Assembly (NCBI GenBank): GCA_963837655.1 | Contig: CAWIOK010000005.1 | Span: 372,001-436,000, forward strand | Direction: 5' to 3' | DNA length: 64,000 nt | Source of the DNA: CAVVSD01 sp963837655 | GTDB lineage: Bacteria > Actinomycetota > Thermoleophilia > Solirubrobacterales > Solirubrobacteraceae | Part shown: positions 40,178-49,099 of the stretch, in pieces | How positions within the stretch are numbered: position 1 is the stretch's first letter | Layout of the letters: every line of letters begins with the position of its first letter | The notes under the pieces: model-generated | The model's input: the letters and a program-made list of their open reading frames with translations, nothing else | What the model was told of the DNA's origin: nothing | Database searches by the model: none | Translations under genes and position numbers: made by a program

Positions 40178-41341
40178 GTGATGGGTCTGGCGACGGAGAC
40201 GCCCGGCGACGTCCTGCACGCCGTCAACGGCCTCGTGCCCTCGATCCGCGCCCGCGCGCAGGAGATCGAGGAGGCACGCTGCCTCCCCGCCGATCTCGCC
40301 GAGGAGCTGCGTTCGGCCGGCGTCTTCCGGATGCTCACCCCCGCATCGCACGGTGGCGGGCAGGTCGGGCTGCTGCGCAGCATGGAGGTGCTCGAGGCGA
40401 TCGCGATCGCCGACGGCGCGACGGGCTGGACGACGATGATCGGCGCGGAGTCGCCGCAGCTGCTCTCGCTGCTCCCGCGCTCCACCTACGACGCGCTCTA
40501 CGCCCACGGCCCGGACGTCACGGTCGGCGGCTCGTTCGTGCCGCTCGGCGAGGCGCACGCGGTCGACGGCGGCTATCTGGTCGGGGGGCGGTGGCCGTTC
40601 GCGAGCGGCTGCCAGCGCTGGGATCTCCTCTTCGGCAACTGCGTCGTGATGCGCGACGGCGCGCCCGAGCTCGGCCCGGAGGGCGTGCCGCGGACGCTCG
40701 CCGCGCTCGTCGACGCCGGGCAGACCGACATCGAGGACACGTGGCGCGTCCTCGGCCTGCGCGGCACCGGCAGCCAGCACTTCAGCCTGGCGCAGACGTT
40801 CATCCCGACCGACCGGACGTTCGACATCTACTTCGGGCGCCCGTCGGTCGCGGGCGTGTCGCGGTTCCCGATCATCGACTTCATCTGCCACATCGGGGTC
40901 GTCGCTGTCGGCATCGCCCGCGCCGCGCTCGACGAGGTGCTCGAGCGCGCGGGGGCACGGGTGCGCCTGAACATGCGCACCGCGCTCGCCGACACGCCGG
41001 TCGTGCAGCACCGTCTCGGCCGGGCGGACATCGCGCTGCGCGCCGCGCGCACGCTCCTGTACGCGGAGGCCGAGCGGATGGTGCAGGACGACTACGGCGA
41101 GGACTTCCTGCCCGTCGCCGTGCGGACCTGGGCGACGACCGCGTGGATCGCGGGAACAGCGCGCGACGTCGTCGACACCTGCTTCCAGATCAACGGAGCC
41201 GCCGGGATCTACGACGGCGCGGCGCTGCAGCGGATGCTGCGTGACATCCACACGATCACCCAGCACGCCGCGCTGAACGACAACTCCATCACGCGGGCGG
41301 GGGCGGCCCTGCTCGGCAGACCGGTCGACATGACGTTCTAG
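40178..41341 (+). CDS. Acyl-CoA dehydrogenase-fold flavin monooxygenase (HsaA/DszC-like, group D)
   Basis: A 387-residue protein with the acyl-CoA dehydrogenase fold but without the catalytic glutamate motif of true dehydrogenases. The N-terminal helical domain (RARAQEIEEARCLPADLAEEL) and DGATGWTTMIGAE (76-88 region) match FMNH2-dependent oxygenases such as those acting on phenols or thiophenes. The central beta domain holds VDGGYLVGGRWPFASGC. A reductase partner is not obvious here. The substrate is unknown; neighbours (MetE-like and HSL esterase) suggest a small catabolic group. Confidence 0.8.
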   Translation: MMGLATETPGDVLHAVNGLVPSIRARAQEIEEARCLPADLAEELRSAGVFRMLTPASHGGGQVGLLRSMEVLEAIAIADGATGWTTMIGAESPQLLSLLPRSTYDALYAHGPDVTVGGSFVPLGEAHAVDGGYLVGGRWPFASGCQRWDLLFGNCVVMRDGAPELGPEGVPRTLAALVDAGQTDIEDTWRVLGLRGTGSQHFSLAQTFIPTDRTFDIYFGRPSVAGVSRFPIIDFICHIGVVAVGIARAALDEVLERAGARVRLNMRTALADTPVVQHRLGRADIALRAARTLLYAEAERMVQDDYGEDFLPVAVRTWATTAWIAGTARDVVDTCFQINGAAGIYDGAALQRMLRDIHTITQHAALNDNSITRAGAALLGRPVDMTF

Positions 41342-41355
41342 GACAGGGGGGGAGG

Positions 41356-42395
41356 GTGAGAGAAGAAGACACGGGCAGCCTGCCGCGGCCTGCGGCGCTC
41401 GTGGAGACGTTGACCGCGCTCGAGCGAGGGACGAGACCGGACCCGGCGGTGTTCGCCGAGCAGGTCCGGGACGCAGTGGAGGACGTCGTGCAGTGGCAGG
41501 TCGACGCCGGGATCGACGTCGTCAACGACGGTGAGGCGAGCAAGGTCGGCTACTCGACGTACGTCACCGAGCGCCTGAGCGGCTACGGCGGCACCGGGAG
41601 GATGGGCACGATCCAAGACGTCCGCGACTACCCGGAATGGGCGCACGCGGCGGGCTTCGACGACATCACGGAGCTGATCGTCACCCCGGCGTGATCGCGC
41701 TGTTCCTGCAGAACCAGCACTACCCGACGCGCTCGGAGTACCTCCAGGCGCTCGGGGCGGCGATGAAGGAGGAGTACGACGCGATCCACGCCGCCGGCTT
41801 CGCGCTGCAGATCGACTGCCCCGACCTCGCCATGGGCCGCCACATCGAGTTCCCCGACGCGTCGCTGGAGGACTGGCGCCGCACCGTGGCTGAGAACGTC
41901 GAGGTCCTCAACGAGGCGACGCGCGACATCCCGCCCGAGGACATGCGCATCCACCTCTGCTGGGGCAACTACGAGGGCCCGCACGACCATGACGTGTCAC
42001 TGGGCGACATCCTCGACATCGTCTTCGCAGCCCGGCCGTCGGTGATCTCCTTCGAGGCGGCGAACCCGCGCCACGAGCACGAGTGGCAGGTCTTCGAGGA
42101 CATCGCGCTCCCGGACGGGAAGATGCTCATCCCTGGCGTGATCGACTCGACGACGAACTACGTCGAGCATCCCGAGCTGGTCGCGCGCCGGCTGCTGGAC
42201 TTCGCCAAGCTCGTCGGGCGCGAGAACGTCATCGGCGGCTCGGACTGCGGCTTCGCCACGATGGCGTCGCTCATGCCGATCGATCCGAGGGTCACGTTCG
42301 CGAAGCTCCAGGCCCCTGCCGCAGGGGCGGAGCTGGCCTCCGGCGAGCTGTGGGGCGGGCGCCCCGCGCACGTTCCGGTCGCGCTGCACGCCTGA
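41356..42395 (+). pseudogene. MetE-like (cobalamin-independent methionine synthase family) gene, split by deletion and frameshift
   Basis: Two pieces of one TIM-barrel protein. The first (GTG 41356, 112 residues) runs from DTGSLPRPAAL to ELIVTPA and stops at 41692-41694. The second resumes in another frame at GTG 41691 (VIALFLQNQHYP) and continues to 42395 (234 residues) with DCPDLAMGR, HLCWGNYEGPH and the zinc-site-like GGSDCGF. Homologues I recall have about 50 residues between these segments (CTGPVSYR to AASPG). The GTGA overlap could allow coupled translation of two fragments, but the missing section makes a working enzyme unlikely. Family members include methionine synthases and epoxyalkane:CoM transferase relatives. 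Confidence 0.75.
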
Positions 42396-42443
42396 TCGTC
42401 ATGATCGCGTCGACGCACCGTCACGACGACCGAGGAGGAGACG

Positions 42444-43349
42444 TTGGCGATCGACGCGCAAGCGCAGAAGCTGCTGGACATGATGGCCGAGGCCGGGGGC
42501 CCGCCGCTCAGTGAGATGAGCGCGCAGGACGCGCGGCAGCTGCCTGCGATCCTCGCCGAGCTGACGGGTCCCGGGCCTGATGTCGCATCGGTCCGCGACA
42601 TCGAGATCCCGGGACCGGCCGGCCCGATCCCGGCGCGCGTGTACGAGCCCGTCGCCGACCCGCCTGGGACGGTCGTGTACTTCCACGGCGGCGGCTGGGT
42701 CATCGGCGGCCTGGACACGTGGGACCACGCCGTGCGCATCCTCGCCAACGAGTCCGGCGCCCGGGTCGTCAGCGTCGACTACCGCCTGGCGCCCGAGCAC
42801 CCCTTCCCGGCAGCGGCCGACGACGCGCACGCCGCGACCGCGTGGGCGGCCGGTGAGTTCGGCGGGCCGATCGTCGTCGCGGGCGACAGCGCGGGCGGCA
42901 ACCTGGCCGCCGTGACCGCGCTGCGGGCGCGCGAGCAGGGCCCCGAGATCGTCCTGCAGGTCCTGGTCTATCCCGTGGTGGACAGCGATCTGACGACCGA
43001 CCACTATGCCGGCTACCAGGACACGCACCTGATCCTCAACACGCCCGACATGGCCTGGTTCTGGGGCCATTACGCCCCCGATCCGGCCGACCGCGTGCAC
43101 CCCGACGCAGCGCCGCTGCGGGCCGAGAGCCTGGAGGGGCTGCCGCCCGCCTGGGTGCTGCTGGCGGGCAACGACCCGCTGCTGGCGGAGGGCTTGGCGT
43201 ACGCCGAGCGCCTCGAGGAGTCGGGCGTGCCGGTGAGCGTCGTGCGGTACGACGACCAGATCCACGCGTTCTTCACGCTGCCGAACCTCATCGAGGCGGG
43301 CAACAAGGCGCTCGCCGAGGCGGGCGCGGCGGTCAAGGCGTCCCTCTAG
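42444..43349 (+). CDS. Hormone-sensitive-lipase family esterase
   Basis: A 301-residue alpha/beta hydrolase that cleaves short acyl esters. The oxyanion motif HGGGW is at 81-85 and the nucleophile elbow GDSAGG at 147-152 (Ser149). Asp244 in LLAGNDPLL and His274 in DDQIHAFF complete the triad. The TTG start is supported by GAGGAGG 6-10 bases upstream. It follows the broken MetE-like gene by 48 bases and overlaps the stop of the convergent LuxR gene. Confidence 0.9.
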   Translation: MAIDAQAQKLLDMMAEAGGPPLSEMSAQDARQLPAILAELTGPGPDVASVRDIEIPGPAGPIPARVYEPVADPPGTVVYFHGGGWVIGGLDTWDHAVRILANESGARVVSVDYRLAPEHPFPAAADDAHAATAWAAGEFGGPIVVAGDSAGGNLAAVTALRAREQGPEIVLQVLVYPVVDSDLTTDHYAGYQDTHLILNTPDMAWFWGHYAPDPADRVHPDAAPLRAESLEGLPPAWVLLAGNDPLLAEGLAYAERLEESGVPVSVVRYDDQIHAFFTLPNLIEAGNKALAEAGAAVKASL

Positions 43350-46327
43350 GACGCCACGAGGCCGGCCAGGCCGTGGCGGTGCGCCACGGCCGCGGCCTCG
43401 GTGCGGCTGCGGACGTCGAGCTTGGCGAGGATCCGCGACACGTGGACGCTCGCGGTCTTCTCGGCCATGTAGAGCTCCGCGCCGATCTCGCGGTTCGTCG
43501 CGCCGCGGGCGACCAGCACGAGCACCTGGCGCTCGCGGGGCGTCAGCCCGAACGGCTCGTCCGCTGACGTCGTCGGCTCGGTCGCCGGCTCGTCCTCGGG
43601 TTGGTCGATGCGCAGCCGGGCGCGCGCGATGAGCCCGTCGGCCTCGGTCTCCAGCCACGCCGCGCCGAGCTCGCGCGCCGTCGTCAGGGCCGCACTCGCG
43701 GCCACGGCTGCCGCCTCGCGATCTCCCACGGCGACGTGCGCTTCGGCCTCGCGCTGGCGCGCCTGCGCCTCTCCGTAGGGCCGGGACGCGGCCGCCCATG
43801 CATCCGCGGCGGCCGCCCACGCCGCGGGATCGGGCTCGCCGCGAGCGCGTGTGGCCTCGGCGTTCGCCGTGGCGAGGTGCGCCGCCTCCAGCGGGCGCTC
43901 GTCGACGGCTGCGGCCTCGACGCGCAGCAGCAGCGGCTCCAGGCGCTCGAGCGCGTCGCTGCGCGCGGTCTCGTCGCCCACGTCGCGGGCACGCTCGGCG
44001 ATGTCGGCCTCGACGGCGGCGCCGGTCGCGGCGACCTGCGAGAGGAAGCGGACGTCCTCCGTGCAGAACTCCAGCCGATCGAGCGCGGCCTCGACGACGT
44101 CACGCGCCGCCTCGAGGTTGCCGTCGCGGCGTTCCAGCTCGGCCTGCAGCGAGCCCACCCCCCCGATGAACTGCGGCTCGAGCGTCGTCGCCACGAGCTC
44201 GCCGGTCTCGTCCAGCAGGGTGCGGGCGTGTGCGCGATCGCCCTGCCCCAGCGCCAGTTCCGCCTCGCGCATGAGCGCGTTCACGCGGTGGATGCCCGCG
44301 GCAGGCACCGGGCGCAGGATGCGGCGCTGCGCCTCGTCCCAGTCGCCGAGGTCGAACGCGATCGTCCCCGCCTGCGCCTTGAGCCACGTGGCGGTGCGGG
44401 CGTGCAGGTCGGGCAGCTCCTCGAGGCCCTGGTGCGCGATCGCGAGCGCCTCGTCGCTGCGACCGATCACGTGCAGGCCGTCGGCGAGGTTCGCGTACGT
44501 CACGGCCATCGCCGCCGGCAGTCCCGCGGAGCGGGCGAGCTCGAGCGCGTCGCGCAGCGTCTTGGCCCCGAGCTCGGGCTCGCCGTCGCACATAAGGGCC
44601 ACGCCGAGGCGGTTGAGGACGGGCGCGTAGAGGTCCTCCGCGCCCGCGGCGTCGATGGCGGCGAGCGCCTCGGCCGCGGTCTCGCGGGTCTGGCGGTAGC
44701 GCCCCTGGAGCATCGAGAAGCGCACCTGGTCGACGAGCAGCTTGGCCCGGTCGCGGCTCTGCTCGCCCTCGGGGAGCAGCTCCAGCGCATGCGCAAGGGT
44801 GTCGCGCGCCGCCTCGCCGCGGCCCAGGGTCCACCGCATCGTGGCGAGGTCGCCGAGCACGTCGGACGCGCGGCGCGGGTCGGCGGTCGCGTCGATCGCG
44901 CCGAGCGCCAGCTCCATGAGCGTCACGGCGCGTGCGTCGTCGCTGGCGCGGTAGTGGTCGCGCGCGGCGCGCAGCAGCAGGTCGGTCCGCGAGACGCCGG
45001 TGTGGCGCTCGGCGTCGGGCACGCGATCCCACAGCTCCAGCGCTCGCTCCAGCAGTGCGGCGGCCTCGCCATGGGCGCGGACCTCGTCGGCCCGCTCGGC
45101 TGCCTGCACGGCCGCCGCGAGCTCCGCGGGCTGGTCGCCGGCGGCGCGGTAGTGCTCGGCGATGCGCGCCGCGACCCAGGCGCCGCGCGGCCCCTCGGCG
45201 AACCGGCGCTCGAAGGCGTGCGCGAGCGCGAGATGAAGGGCGGAGCGCTCGCCAGGCAGGAGGTCGTCGACGATGACCTCACGCAACAGCGCGTGGCGGA
45301 ACGTCTGCCAGCCCTCGTCGTCGATGACCACGATGTGGCTCTCGACGGCGACGCGCAGCGCCTCGCGCAGCTCGCGCGGCTCCATGCCGCTGGCGTCCTC
45401 CAGCAGTTGGTGGTCGAGCCTGCGCCCCGCGGCGAGCAGCCGCAGCGCCTCCTGCGCGACGTCCGGGAGGCGTTCCACGCGGACCATGAGCGCGTCGCGC
45501 AGGGTGGGCGGCAGGCCGCCGCGGCCGTCGAGGCCGGACGCCAGCAGCTCCTCGGCGAACAGGGGGTTGCCCTCGCTGCGCCGAAGCAGGCGGTCGACGA
45601 GGTCGGGCGCGGCCGGCGCGCCGAGGATGTCCTCCAGCTGCTCGGCCAGCTCGGCCCGGTCGAAGCGGGCGAGCTCGATGCGCCGGGCGCGGGGCGCGCG
45701 CTCGAGCTCGGCGAGCAGCGGGCGCAGCGGGTGCCGGCGGTGCAGCTCGTCGGAGCGGTACGTCAGGACGACGAGGACCGGCTCGTCGCAGAGGCTGCTC
45801 GCCAGGAAGGCGAGGAACGAGCGCGTCGAGCGGTCGGCCCAGTGGACGTCCTCGAGCGCCAGCACGACGGGCCCCCGCTGCCCGAGGCGCTCGAGCAACG
45901 AGAGGAGCGCCTCGAACAGGCGCCGCTGAGCGGACCCGCGCTCGTCGTCGGCGCCGGCCGCGGCCGGCGGGTCGTCGCGCCGCGCCAGCTCGGGCAGCAG
46001 CGTGGCGAGCTCCGCGCGGTTGGCGGGGGTGAGCTCGCCGAAGACCGCGTCATCGCTGCGGGCGAGGGGGCGCAGCGCGCCGACGAGCGGCGCGTAGGGC
46101 AGCTCGCCCTCGCCCAGCTCGACCGCGTCGCCGGTCAGGACGGTCGCGCCCTCCTCCCGCCCGCGTCGCTCCAGCTCGCTGAGCAGGCGGCTCTTGCCCA
46201 CGCCCGACTCGCCGGCGAGGAACGCCAGCGACGGGCGCCCGTCGGCCGCCTCGCGCAGCGCGGCCTCGAGATCGGTCAGCTCTCCGGTGCGTCCGACGAA
46301 GCGGGTGCTCGTGACACGCGTCGCCAT
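43346..46327 (-). CDS. Large ATP-binding LuxR-family regulator (AAA ATPase, TPR-like middle)
   Basis: A 993-residue STAND/LAL-type regulator. The N-terminal AAA ATPase domain has FVGRTGELTDLEAALREA, Walker A GESGVGKS (39-46) and Walker B-like VVLALEDVHWADRS near 155-168. A long helical, TPR-like region spans about 330-900. The C-terminal LuxR helix-turn-helix reads LTPRERQVLVLVARGATNREIG and TASVHVSRILAKLDVRSRTEA. It would sense a ligand or partner and activate promoters. The second methionine is chosen because CATACT lies 6 bases before it. Target genes are unknown; the membrane and transporter genes upstream are candidates. Confidence 0.9.
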   Translation of the reverse strand: MATRVTSTRFVGRTGELTDLEAALREAADGRPSLAFLAGESGVGKSRLLSELERRGREEGATVLTGDAVELGEGELPYAPLVGALRPLARSDDAVFGELTPANRAELATLLPELARRDDPPAAAGADDERGSAQRRLFEALLSLLERLGQRGPVVLALEDVHWADRSTRSFLAFLASSLCDEPVLVVLTYRSDELHRRHPLRPLLAELERAPRARRIELARFDRAELAEQLEDILGAPAAPDLVDRLLRRSEGNPLFAEELLASGLDGRGGLPPTLRDALMVRVERLPDVAQEALRLLAAGRRLDHQLLEDASGMEPRELREALRVAVESHIVVIDDEGWQTFRHALLREVIVDDLLPGERSALHLALAHAFERRFAEGPRGAWVAARIAEHYRAAGDQPAELAAAVQAAERADEVRAHGEAAALLERALELWDRVPDAERHTGVSRTDLLLRAARDHYRASDDARAVTLMELALGAIDATADPRRASDVLGDLATMRWTLGRGEAARDTLAHALELLPEGEQSRDRAKLLVDQVRFSMLQGRYRQTRETAAEALAAIDAAGAEDLYAPVLNRLGVALMCDGEPELGAKTLRDALELARSAGLPAAMAVTYANLADGLHVIGRSDEALAIAHQGLEELPDLHARTATWLKAQAGTIAFDLGDWDEAQRRILRPVPAAGIHRVNALMREAELALGQGDRAHARTLLDETGELVATTLEPQFIGGVGSLQAELERRDGNLEAARDVVEAALDRLEFCTEDVRFLSQVAATGAAVEADIAERARDVGDETARSDALERLEPLLLRVEAAAVDERPLEAAHLATANAEATRARGEPDPAAWAAAADAWAAASRPYGEAQARQREAEAHVAVGDREAAAVAASAALTTARELGAAWLETEADGLIARARLRIDQPEDEPATEPTTSADEPFGLTPRERQVLVLVARGATNREIGAELYMAEKTASVHVSRILAKLDVRSRTEAAAVAHRHGLAGLVAS

Positions 46328-46333
46328 CCCCTG

Positions 46334-46339
46334 AGTATG
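46334..46339 (-). promoter_or_regulatory. Putative -10 (CATACT) for the LuxR regulator gene
   Basis: CATACT lies 6 bases before the ATG at 46327 on the minus strand and overlaps the in-frame GTG at 46345, arguing against that upstream start. Confidence 0.45.
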
Positions 46340-46354
46340 CGCCACGCGCCAGCG

Positions 46355-47701
46355 TCAGCCACGCTGTGTCGTCGCGACGACGGCGACGGTCGCCACCGAC
46401 GCCCCGACGGCGCAGACGCCGAGCCAGACCGGCAGGTCCGGCGGGGCGAGGCCGGTCGACCCGGTCGCCACGGCGATGACGAGCCACACGGCGATCGCGA
46501 CGGTCAACGCCGCGAGCGCCACCCCGGCGCGCGGCGTGCGACGCAGTCCCCATGCACACAGCGCGCACGCGGCGGGCAGCACGGCCACGAGGTGCAGTCC
46601 AGGGAACCAGGGGCCGTTCTCCGCGCGCGCGGAGAACGCGGCCACCAGCAGTTGTGCGCCGCACATCAGCGCGCACAGCGTCGCGGCGACCTCGGCGTCG
46701 CGCTGCTCCGGCATGGCAAGCGCCAGTCGCTCGTGCCGCGAGCGCCACAGGAGCCACAGCGCCAGGAAGCCCAGCCCCAGCACGGGCGCCCAGGCCAGCA
46801 ACCCGCTCTGCGGGTCGACCCAGAGCGTCACGAGGCGCGTGACGCGCTCCAGGTGGTCGACGACGTCCCCGGCGCCGGTGACGGACCCCCCGTCCACGAC
46901 CTCGGGGGTCACGCCGCCGAACAGCCGCTCGTTGACGCTCACGTAGACGATCGCGGAGAACACGACGAGCTCGACGGCGACGATGCCCTGCAGCCTGCGC
47001 CCGGCCCTGGCCATCCAGCGCACGAGCGCGGCGGCGACGACAAGGCCCGTGAGGGCCATCTCGGCGCTCAGCCAGGGGAGGACGGCCAGCTGGATCCCGC
47101 ACGCGATCGCCAGACCCAACGGCGGGCTCGGGTGCGCGTCCCGCACCCGCAGCGCGCAGATCGCCGCGCCGGCGAGCAGGGCGGCGCCGAGCGGCTCGGG
47201 CCCGATGGCCGTCGCCGCGCCGAGCGCGGGCGGCGACAGCCCGACGGCCAGCGCGGCGCCGGTCGCCCAGGGGTCGGGCACGATCCGCCGCGCCAGGACC
47301 GCACCGAGCGTCATGGCCAGCGCCATGGCGGCGGCGCACAGCAGCGCGACCGCTGTGACACCGCCGAGGCCGAGCAACGGCGCCGCCACCACCGGCAGCC
47401 CGATGTCGACGGGCTCCAGCAGCCGTCCCTCGTGGGGCTCCGCGGGTGGCTGCAGCGCGCCGCGGTGGAAGTCGCGGTAGGCGTGATCGGCGTACTCGTC
47501 GGCGACGGTGAGGTCGCCGTCCTCGTGCAGCGACGTGGCGACCATCAGGACGCGCGCCTCGCGCGTGGAGCGCTCGTCGCTCCCGCGGCCGGGCAGCGTG
47601 AGCGTCGCGGCGTAGGCGGCCAGGAGGACCACGAACAAGGCGACGGCCTTCGGCCTCACGCCAGGCAGGGCCTTCGGCCCTGCTGGGCCCAGGAGGCGCA
47701 T
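46355..47701 (-). CDS. Polytopic membrane protein, GT-C glycosyltransferase-like
   Basis: A 448-residue protein with about ten membrane helices. The first extracytoplasmic loop (SDERSTREARVLMVATSLHEDGDLTVADEYADHAYRDFH) has the acidic pattern of GT-C/PMT-type mannosyl- or arabinosyltransferase-like proteins of actinobacteria, followed by GRLLEPVDIGLPVVAAP. The activity is inferred from this pattern only. Its ATG shares a base with the stop of the CDF gene (TGATG), so the two are coupled. Confidence 0.7.
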   Translation of the reverse strand: MRLLGPAGPKALPGVRPKAVALFVVLLAAYAATLTLPGRGSDERSTREARVLMVATSLHEDGDLTVADEYADHAYRDFHRGALQPPAEPHEGRLLEPVDIGLPVVAAPLLGLGGVTAVALLCAAAMALAMTLGAVLARRIVPDPWATGAALAVGLSPPALGAATAIGPEPLGAALLAGAAICALRVRDAHPSPPLGLAIACGIQLAVLPWLSAEMALTGLVVAAALVRWMARAGRRLQGIVAVELVVFSAIVYVSVNERLFGGVTPEVVDGGSVTGAGDVVDHLERVTRLVTLWVDPQSGLLAWAPVLGLGFLALWLLWRSRHERLALAMPEQRDAEVAATLCALMCGAQLLVAAFSARAENGPWFPGLHLVAVLPAACALCAWGLRRTPRAGVALAALTVAIAVWLVIAVATGSTGLAPPDLPVWLGVCAVGASVATVAVVATTQRG

Positions 47702-49086
47702 CAGGCCGGCTCGGTGTGCACGACGACCTCCGCGAGGTCGCCCTGCTGGGCGCGCAGCGCCTCCTCGAGCTCGGACGCGACGCCATGGGCGTCCTCCAGC
47801 GAGAGGTCCGAAGCGACGGCGATGGTGAGGAACAGCACCGGACCCGTGTCGGTGGCCACGACACGAAGCTCGCGCGGCGGCTCGCCGAGCCGCTGCGTCA
47901 CGATCGCCCGCAGCGGGGCCTCACGGCTGGCCAGCTCGGCGGCCGACGCCCGCCGCTGCGGCACCGGGCGCTCGAGCGGCTCGAGGTGCGTCTCGACGGC
48001 CTCGACCTCGTCGTCGGCGGAGATCACCGCCTCAACACGTTCGCTGATTGCGTGTGCGTCCTCCAGCGCGATGCCCTCCGTGAACTTCAGGTGCACCGAC
48101 ACCGTCGCCTGATCGTCCCCGGACGGGAAGATCTGGATGTCGTGCGCCTCGGCGACGAGCGGCTCCGCCATCGCCGCCGCCAGGACGCGCTCGCGGAGCT
48201 CCAGACCTCGGGAGCGCGGCTCGACGTGGACGACGACGTCGCTCGCCGGCAGGACCGACTGGATCGCCGTCTCCACGTTGTCGGCAACGGCGTGCCCTGC
48301 GGCCACGGCCGCGCCCGGCATGACCGCGACGACGACGTCGGCGAAGTAGCGCCCGCCCGACTCGCGCAGCCGCAGGCGCCGCAGCTCGACCTCGGGCTCC
48401 AGCGCTTCGACCGCCTCGCGCGCGGCCGTCCGCGCGTCCTCCGGCGTGCGGTCCATGAGCACGCGGGCGTTCTCGAGGACCAGGCGCGCGACCGCGCCGA
48501 AGATGAGCAGGCCGACGACGAGGGCGGCGAGCGCGTCGCCGTGGTCGTAGCCGACGGCCACGAGCGCCAGGCCGATGAGCACGGCGACGGAGCCCGCGAG
48601 GTCGCTGACGAAGTTGACGACGTTCGACCGGAACGCCGGGCTGTTGTACTGACGAGCCGCACGTCGCGAGGACACGATCCGCCCGACGTCGATGGCGATC
48701 GCGGCGATGATGACCGCGAAGAGCCACCAGCTCGTCTCGACGACGTGCGGGTTGGGCTCCAGCAGGCGGCGGATCGCCTCGCTGGTGACCAGCGCGGCGG
48801 CCGCGGCGATGATCACCGACTCGCCGAGCGCCGCGAGGTTCTCCGCGCGCCGGTGGCCATAGGGGTGCTCGAGGTCGGCCGGCCGGGCCGAGAAGCGGAT
48901 CGCGGCCAGCGTCAGGAGGGCGGCGATGACGTCGCCGCTGGACTCGACGCCTGCGGAGACGAGCGCGAGGCTGCCGGTCGCCAGGCCGGTCCCGAGCTTC
49001 AGCGCCACGAGCACGCAGGCGGCGACGATCGACACCAGCGCGGTGCGCGACCCTCCTCCCTCGGACGGTGCTGCGATCGCGGTCAC
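47701..49086 (-). CDS. Cation diffusion facilitator with three tandem C-terminal domains
   Basis: The 461-residue protein has a standard six-helix CDF core (1-210) but a much longer cytoplasmic part than the usual 90 residues. Three ferredoxin-like modules can be aligned, each ending in V(V/E)xHxEP: about 217-290, 296-370 and 391-461. In the transport site, helix 2 reads SAGVESSGD (Glu48, Asp52) and helix 5 SNVVNFVSD (Asn158, Asp162), differing from the zinc HxxxD type. Manganese, iron or another cation is therefore possible. The GTG at 49086 gives VTAIAAPSEG. It follows pepA by 13 bases. Confidence 0.87.
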   Translation of the reverse strand: MTAIAAPSEGGGSRTALVSIVAACVLVALKLGTGLATGSLALVSAGVESSGDVIAALLTLAAIRFSARPADLEHPYGHRRAENLAALGESVIIAAAAALVTSEAIRRLLEPNPHVVETSWWLFAVIIAAIAIDVGRIVSSRRAARQYNSPAFRSNVVNFVSDLAGSVAVLIGLALVAVGYDHGDALAALVVGLLIFGAVARLVLENARVLMDRTPEDARTAAREAVEALEPEVELRRLRLRESGGRYFADVVVAVMPGAAVAAGHAVADNVETAIQSVLPASDVVVHVEPRSRGLELRERVLAAAMAEPLVAEAHDIQIFPSGDDQATVSVHLKFTEGIALEDAHAISERVEAVISADDEVEAVETHLEPLERPVPQRRASAAELASREAPLRAIVTQRLGEPPRELRVVATDTGPVLFLTIAVASDLSLEDAHGVASELEEALRAQQGDLAEVVVHTEPA

Positions 49087-49099
49087 GGCCGGACGGCGG

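Noticed and set aside
41341..41357. Strong ribosome site GGGGGGAGG for the MetE-like gene
   Set aside because: It abuts the GTG with no spacing, so it cannot serve that start normally. It may reflect further decay of the gene.
43601..48112. A 1503-codon open frame on the plus strand opposite the LuxR regulator, membrane protein and CDF genes
   Set aside because: Its translation is low-complexity (Arg/Gln/Gly/Val-rich) without domains, while the minus strand encodes three recognisable proteins. Long antisense frames are expected at this GC content.
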